Positions 48,441 through 64,000 of a stretch of DNA of 64,000 bases are shown piece by piece. Made by a program: the position numbers and the translations under genes. Location: NCBI RefSeq assembly GCF_021347895.1, contig NC_067126.1, positions 31,260,482 to 31,324,481 on the forward strand. Direction: 5' to 3'. The first letter of the stretch is position 1; the number at the start of each line of letters is the position of its first letter. The DNA comes from Acanthochromis polyacanthus. Lineage: Eukaryota; Chordata; Actinopteri; Pomacentridae. The notes under the pieces are model-generated. The model did not search any database. It saw only the letters and a list, made by a program, of their open reading frames with translations, and was not told the DNA's origin.

Positions 48441-49810
48441 GTCAGGGCTCCCTCCTCACCCCCGTCCTTCCGACCTGGCATCCCAAATACCCCGTTTCCC
48501 ATCTGTTTCCTCTCTTCCTCTCCCTCTCTGCTCCTCTCTCTCCCTCAGTTCCTCTGTCTCTCTGCCTCTCTGTTCCTCTGTCTCTGTGTCTCCCATCCGC
48601 TCCTCTGCCCCACACCGACCCTCCGCTTCCTGTCCACATGGGGACCATCTTCCTGTCCTCCGGCCCCCAGAACCAGACTCTGACCCCGATCCAGTTTTTC
48701 TGATTCCAGAACCAACACCAGACCCAGACCCCGACCCAGCCCTCTGGCCCCCAGAACCAGATCTCAATCCAGCAGAACCAGACCTCCGTTCCCCCCCAAT
48801 CAGACCCAGTCTTCAGCTGCCCAGAACCAGACCCAATCCTCTGTTCCCCTGAACCAGATCCCGACCCAGACTTCAGACTCTTCCCTTAATGTTTTTTTCT
48901 TTTCTGGCAGGGAGAACAGTGTTTTGTTTTTTGGGTTTTTTTTTTACGCGTTAAGTGATCTCTGGTGGAGTTGGAAGGAAGATCATAAGGACAGCACTGT
49001 AACTGTGGCGTGCAGGTTAGCAGCCCAGAGGCCCGGGCTGATCTGTCACCTACCGAAGGAAATGCAGGACTTCCTAGACACTCCCCCCGGTACACAGCCC
49101 TACCCGGTACTGCCCCCGAGGGGTCCCCAGCCAAGCCCTGCACATTGGAGGATTCTCTGGCTCCGATTCCACCCCCAGAGAGGCTTCCGGTTCCGCCCCC
49201 GGAGGGCTCTCGGATCCTGCTCCGCCCCGGGAGGGGCTCTCGGATCTGCTCCACCCCCCGGAGGGGCTCTCGGATCCAGTTCCGCCCCCAGAGGGGCTTC
49301 CGTCCCCGGACGCAGTTCCGCCCATGGGGGTCGGCGCCCAGACGCAGTTCCGCCCATGGGGGGTCGGCGCCCCGCCTCCAGTTCCCGTGGGGGTTGGCGC
49401 CCCGCCTCCAGTTCCCGTGGGGGTCGGCGCCCCGCCTCCTGCGCCGCCCCCGGAGGGTCCCCTGGATCCTGCACCGCCGGAAGGAGTCCGCTTCTGCCGG
49501 TCCTCTGTCCGGCCACCGGCCCGGCCCCCGGAGGGGTCCACCGCCGCCGCTCCCAACCCAGTTTCCAGTCTAGCCTCGGGGCCGTCCTCCGAGCGGTCCT
49601 CCCGTCTGCCCCAGCCTCGGGGCCGTCCTCCGGAGCGGTCCCTCCCGTCTGTCCACCCCCAAGCCGCCCTCCGGAGCAGCTCCTCTTACCTGTCCTGCCC
49701 CAGCCTGTTCAACCTTGGCCTGCCCAGCCTTTGGGCTGTCCTCTGGAGGCGGCTCCTTTTGTCTGTCCCGCCCCAGTCTGTCTTTTCCTCTTCCCCAGGC
49801 TCCAATTAAA
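48440..49810. repeat. GC-rich block of short repeats, not a supported gene
   Basis: A 1.4-kb island of very different composition from its AT-rich surroundings. It starts with CT-rich sequence (48470-48600), continues with repeats of the CCAGAACCAGA type (48660-48870), then a short non-repetitive stretch, then units of about 33 bp with ggaggggctctcggatc (49200-49310), and then a 30-bp unit, gcgccccgcctccagttccc plus gtgggggtcg, repeated at 49369-49440. The unit lengths are multiples of three, and frames are open in several registers on both strands, giving Pro/Gly/Arg-rich peptides. No domain, start context or splice structure supports translation. Confidence 0.6.
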
Positions 49811-52157
49811 GTCGAAGGGTTGTCATTTGGACACAGTGAAAGAGATCCAGCACTAATTGTAGATGGTACTTGTGTAACAGGACTTCCAGGGATTGTTCCA
49901 AAAGCGACAGAAGCACTTGGAGCAGTGCATCTCTGCACAAGACGACAACTTAAAAGATGACAGTGGTAACATTTAAATCAGGTACGATTTAAATTTCACG
50001 TCTAGCTCCAGAACTTTCTTGATCGCTCTACGTATTCCCTACAGTAATTCAGGAGCTTTCTTATTAGCTTTCGTTGAGTGATTAAATTGTTCCTCACTAC
50101 TTCTATATAAACTATGTAGCATTTCATATCGATTACTGTATACAGATTGAACAAATTGGGGAAAGGATACGAAATCTTAATGTTGAAAGCTTTCTTTCTG
50201 GTGATGGAGAAGGGTGGTTGGGGACTCATTGCTCAGTTCTTTCAAAAATTCTGGCTACGGCCTTGAAACTTTCATGATTGCTGCTGATGGTATCATAGTT
50301 TCACCTGCTTTAATAAGATCAAAACAGGGATTTTCACACAGTGCAGCATTAGGCCTTTTTATCTTTAATCCCCAGCACTGAGCTGCAGGCTTAAGAGTGG
50401 AACGATCACCCTGCTTCATCTCTCAGCAGGTGTCTGTTTGTCTGCTGGAGGCCACATATTTGTCCTGATTTCGGATATAACCTTTAAGACATGTAAATAT
50501 GTCATTGTTGCGTGGAGAGATGCTTTAATGCACAATACGACTACGATTGTACATTACATAATACGTTCACATTTGTCCCTGTGTTGGTCTTGACTCAAAG
50601 ACAGAGGTCAAAACCTTATAAAATGACTGAAGTGAGACAGCTGAGGGAAATTCTGACAGCTACAGCCCCACAGAGAAACAACAGGCATTGTTTTGTGTTC
50701 TCAAAGAGGTTCTCTATATTTCTTACCACGCCACTGCCGATACAGACAACTTAAGCGCGATCTTTGGCTACAGGCTGCAGGAAATAATCAATGTCACAAA
50801 CAGAAGCACAGGAACAGTCTGGCTCCCTGGCAGCTCCCTCCTCTCTCTCTCTCAGCCCCTACAATTTGCTTATGCTCCCCCTTGTGGATGGTTTGCATGT
50901 GGCTCCTGGTGGAAATCAACTTCAGTCTATTTCTTTGGATTTTTACAGCCTTTGTTTGTATTTTTAATCCCTCCTTCACAGCCTGAAGTGCAAACATAAC
51001 AAAATGGTGCTTGTGCGTTATTTCCACCAGAAGCCTCATAACAAAGACCTCGTGGCAGTGAATAGGTGAACAACAGGGGGGTGGAGAAGAGAAAGAAACG
51101 CAGTTCATGTGATGAGTTTATAGAATACACAAGGCTGGAAGAAAACAGCTGCATTATTGGATATTTGATTACCTGTATATTACTACAGCAGAATAGAAAA
51201 TTGAAAGGCACCCAATTTAAAGGATAGATGTGGATTTTTTAAAGGCCTGTCTTGAACGAAATGCAGAAATGCCCATATATAGTATATGTTTTTGTGTCAT
51301 GCTACAAGAGATCAACATACTAGCATTACAGCTATACATCCATAAACACACATTACTCATGCTGCTCAGTTCTCAAACAAAATATGTTGCCTTTTATTTC
51401 AGGTCTGACAAAGAAATTCTGCCATGAAAAAGGTTCCTCTTGTAAAATCTAACTCTAGTTTTCACGGTTATCCAACCAAAAGAAATCAAAAATATACAGA
51501 GAACATCTTCCTGAAAGTACCACCCTGATATCTTCTTATAACAGGATAGTAAACATACAAATGTCTTCAGTCTCAACTTCACTAAATTACACAGCAAACA
51601 AAGTCTGTCCTTCTCTGGAGTAGCATAAACCTCCCAGTCTCTAAAGCTAACGCTAACTTTGCTGAACGTGGCTGTGCACATTCTGTTTTGCTTAAAAGCA
51701 TACTTCACATCATGTTCCACACTGTATCTCTCCCTTATCAGACAATAATTCATAATTTTGGTTTATACCAAATAACAGATCATTTTCTCTAAACCTGAGA
51801 AACATATTACCCCTCATTTCCTGAAAATCACAGAGAAACTATTATGAAAAACAATTAGTTGTCACATGAAATAAATTTTTTTAGTTCATTAGCGCAGGGT
51901 GATGATTGGAAATGTTGTTTTTGTGATTCTCTGATTGGACATTTTTCACCAATTCCAAAGGCAGGCATTTGGCATTTCCCCATGTGTTCTAATACCAGTC
52001 AGTGCTGTCTAAAGTTATGTGCTTTTCGTACAGAATTAGTGTTTCTTTGCTGATCTGCAGGTGAACATCAGCGTAACTGGATTTAATACTATCATGATAC
52101 ACTGCTAATGATGATGATGGTAAACAGTAATCCTGCAAAACTCAATACATTACAACA

Positions 52158-52288
52158 CTACAATGGTGTTGAAAGGCTAATTGATGATTAGAAAACCCTT
52201 GTGCAGTTATATTTAGCAGTGGATAAAAGTGGGTTTTCATGGAAAGCATGGAATTGTCTCGGTGACTCCAAACTTTTGAATAGTGTAG
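52158..52288 (+). mobile_element. Tc1-derived miniature element (internal deletion)
   Basis: The left part, ttgatgattagaaaaccctt followed by gtgcagttat, matches the leader of a common teleost Tc1 family. The right part, gttttcatggaaagcatgg and gtgactccaaacttttgaa, matches the 3' end of that family. The two are joined directly within about 130 bp, so the transposase gene has been lost. Confidence 0.65.
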
Positions 52289-52289
52289 T

Positions 52290-52866
52290 TTGTTTTTTTA
52301 AAAATATGGAAAACTGTAAGTTTAAAAAAAACTTAGAAAAGGAAAATAACTGCAAATATATGTGAAATAAGACATTATCACTGTCTCATTACAGCAAAAA
52401 CAATGTAATGTAACAATACAAATACTATTTGTAAAATTAGATTTTGATATTTACAGTCTGGTGATTTTCTAAAAATAACATTTAGTTGTTTTTGTTTTAC
52501 CGTTTCTCAATCCGAAATATACTAATTCTCATTGAAATATTGGCAAATGATGTATACAGCACTAAAAAAATAGTATAGCAATAATCTTTTTTCTCTGACT
52601 GAAATGCAGCAAAAATAGTGTGATTTTTAGAGATTTTATAAAATAAGGAATCACTATTTGTAGAATAAAGACTTTGGTACAGTTTTTGGCCTGTGTTTTT
52701 ACAGTTAACATTTAAATTAACACTTTATTCTGTGATTTTACTAGTACTCATATGTAATTCAACAAAACAGGATGCATCTGTAAAATAACAGTATACTGTT
52801 CCAAAATAATAAATAAAACTTACAACTAACAGCTGTTGATAACCTTTAGTTTTTTTACAGTGTAGA
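52290..52866. repeat. Possible non-autonomous AT-rich repeat
   Basis: AT-rich, with repeated acag and tgtaaaa motifs, ending tttttttacagtgtag. The ending is a common feature of one class of AT-rich teleost repeats. Borders are not clear. Confidence 0.35.
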
Positions 52867-53849
52867 GGGATTTTCCTCTGTGGTTGAATCAGAACTGGAC
52901 AGCGGCCAGAGATGCAGTAATATCCAGAATAATGACTGTGATGGAGCTATCCAGTGCTGAAAACACTCAGATACAGTTTTCAAAGTCGCAGTTTTGTGAC
53001 ACAGTGTTTGTGATTTGACCTTTCATCAGTATCCAGATGATCCATCACCAGCTGAACACAGATAACAAACCTCCGGGGAGGCTCTGATTGGGCTGCGGGC
53101 CCTCGTGTCCACTCATGTCTCTGCTTCATGTGTGATGCTGACGTGTTCCAGATTAATGGGTCGCCTTATAATTAGATTCATGGAGTATTTCTGGAAGTGG
53201 ACCACTTGTGCCCCTGCAGGACCATTCTTGGTTTCTCACTGCCACCTTGTGGATTTAAATGTCTCTCCTCCTCCAGTGATGTCGTAGGTTTACATCTTTA
53301 CCAGACTGTGCGCACAGAAAGTGGGGGGAATAAGATCTGCATTTATTGATGAGCAGGGTTAATTTTTGTTTTTGGTGGTCTCTTAATAATGCTAGACTGC
53401 TCAGTCATTTATGACACTGTAGAGGAGGTGAAATACATAAAGAATAACAACCACAGGAGTGTTTTGTGGCGCTTTCTCTAATGTCCTCTTGTTTTTTTTG
53501 CCACCAGAACAAAACCAGCTCTCCCCTCCTCCTCCATCCTGATCCCTCCTCACGTAATGTGTTGCTCATAGCATCAAACTTCAAGTCCATGTTCGTGACC
53601 AGGATTCAAACCAGAGCTCTGTAGATCCGGAGACAATCCACACTTCTTCTTCTTCTCCACCTCCCCAAAAAAGAAAAACAAAGTCACACTTTAGAGGCGC
53701 CATTCAGTGTCCAACCTGCAGACGGTTTGCTCTGCTCCTCAGACGTGCAGCACCGTGGAGGTAGAGTCCACTCACCGTGACTCATCCGTGCGCAGTGACA
53801 GACCAGCAGACAAGTCTTCCTTTAAATGTCAGCAAATCAAAGCTACTTG

Positions 53850-54032
53850 AACAAAAGCAAGGTCACCTTGTGTGCGGAGAAACTGAAGCTCGGCTTTGTG
53901 TTTTTTTTTTTCTCTTCCTCGCCTTGTTGGAGTGTACCAAAGAGCGCAGCGGTCTCTCCTTCAGGATTTAATTTGCTGATAAATTCACTTTGGTTGTCGT
54001 GGACTGCACCTGTTCACCTGGACACCTCCACG
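53850..54032 (+). other. GAD1: Possible 5' untranslated exon of GAD1
   Basis: A splice donor (cctccacg|gtaaga) at 54033 lies 0.8 kb before the GAD1 start codon in sequence that is not open in the needed frame. A possible acceptor (ggcacag) ends at 54832, 13 bases before the ATG. Mammalian GAD1 has several alternative non-coding first exons. The start of this exon cannot be placed from sequence. Confidence 0.35.
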
Positions 54033-54845
54033 GTAAGAGGCTCCTTTCATTCATTCCTCCATCTGTGGGCTTTAACTTAATCCCAACTAAACTCCTCTTT
54101 ATTGTCATTGGAGATGCTCTAACAGGTGTTTTATAGGTGCTGTCTGAAAAAATGAGACATTTAAGTGGTCTGATTGGTGGGTAGTTTGCATGTGAATTGT
54201 GTCTTTTCTTAAGATGATCAGAATTTAATGAAACTATTTAAATATATGGTTGATAATTTGGTAAAAGATGTTTTTTTTTCCAGTGGGTGACTTTAACCTG
54301 CATCACGGTCACCGGTGCGTAAATCACCTTGAAGTGTTATTTATCCTTCAAGTTTCGTGGAGTAAAAGTCAGATTAGTGAGGAAAATGACATTAATTTGA
54401 TGAGATAAAATTATTGCTGCCCTTTTTATTCTCATGGCTTCAAATCTAAATACAGTTTGAGCTGTGATTTTTCAGGTTTACTCTCAGGTTGTTGTTGTTT
54501 GTTTTTTTTTTACCACCATCCATCCTGAGCAGCATCATGAAATAATCTGCTCCTGTTAAAAGGTTGGATTTGGATTGACTTTAGTTCCAGAATGTGCTCT
54601 TTTTTTTGCATGCTGTGGGGAGAATTTGAATCTCAACTTGGGAGACAGGCTGCGTCCTTGTCGTCCACAGGTCTGCAAGTTGAGCATCTTTTTAATGTTA
54701 AAGAGCAAGAGGCGCATTTTTAAAAGCCATGCCTCCTTGTTTTGACTTTTCATAGAGGTGGGGAGGAATAAAAATAAAATAGGGGGTTAAAAAAAAGTGA
54801 GCAGGCTTTTTGAGGTGAGGACTTTGGCACAGGGTCTCGGGAGTG

Positions 54846-63916
<9,071 letters not shown>

Positions 63917-64000
63917 GTTTGCTTTGAGTTTAACCTGCAAGCACCGCCGCTTGAGAAAGTATTAAATAATCTGGATGACTTATGTCTTCTTATTTCCCAG

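Larger units (their letters stand above)
39412..53700. other. Intergenic region between SP5 and GAD1
   Basis: No gene is supported. The stretch 39.4-47.7 kb is AT-rich single-copy-looking DNA with short spurious frames. At 44900-45030 a degenerate teleost repeat is visible. From 47.78 to 49.81 kb are a Tc1-like remnant and a GC-rich repeat block. At 52.16-52.87 kb a Tc1-derived miniature element is followed by a second AT-rich repeat that ends tttttttacagtgtag. The open frames in the GC-rich block overlap in several reading frames and are explained by base composition. Confidence 0.55.

Noticed and set aside
48924..49856. A 310-codon open frame in the GC-rich block as a gene
   Set aside because: Several frames on both strands are equally open, no domain is recognised, and the sequence is made of short repeats.
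52889..52907. REST/NRSF-like site (tcagaactggacagcggcc) upstream of GAD1
   Set aside because: Both half-sites resemble the motif, but the spacing is two bases too short for the canonical site.

Overview
The window is vertebrate nuclear DNA, most likely from a percomorph (spiny-rayed) teleost fish. The evidence is intron-split vertebrate genes, an AT-rich background, many microsatellites, and several interspersed repeats characteristic of teleosts: Tc1/mariner remnants, a copy of the element with the 'AATAG' tail, and two copies of a repeat common in percomorphs. There are no prokaryotic operons, CRISPR arrays or phage genes.

Three protein-coding genes are supported, all on the + strand. (1) Positions 3902-26830 hold the last 12 coding exons of MYO3B (unconventional myosin IIIb): the end of the motor domain, three IQ motifs, and a short tail ending in the class III tail homology region. 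The N-terminal kinase and most of the motor lie upstream of the window. (2) Positions 37604-38978 hold the complete two-exon gene SP5, a zinc-finger transcription factor that is a direct Wnt/beta-catenin target. A dense cluster of TCF/LEF-type motifs lies just upstream. (3) From 54846 to the window end are the first eight coding exons of GAD1 (glutamate decarboxylase 67), which makes GABA. The last two bases of the window look like the acceptor of the next exon. Every exon junction listed here keeps reading frame and has GT/AG ends. Gene order and orientation (MYO3B > SP5 > GAD1) match human 2q31.1, which supports the assignments. I cannot tell which teleost duplicate (for example gad1a or gad1b) this is.

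The rest is intron and intergenic DNA. About 10 kb separates MYO3B from SP5 and about 15 kb separates SP5 from GAD1, with no convincing gene in either. The intergenic part contains a perfect 34-bp inverted repeat (34561 and 36024), a degenerate Tc1 transposase fragment, a 1.4-kb GC-rich block of short repeats (48.44-49.81 kb), and a Tc1-derived miniature element (52.16 kb). Inside GAD1 there is a possible second promoter in intron 2 with an in-frame ATG, a long hairpin and a LINE-like tail in intron 3, a 21-bp minisatellite and a compound (TA)n(GA)n microsatellite in intron 5, and a repeat that runs up to the acceptor of exon 7.

I did not find an unknown multi-gene system. The most interesting signals are regulatory or structural: the SP5 TCF/LEF cluster, the possible alternative GAD1 promoter, the 34-bp inverted repeat, the intronic hairpin, the repeat-bordered splice site and the symmetric IQ exon of MYO3B.
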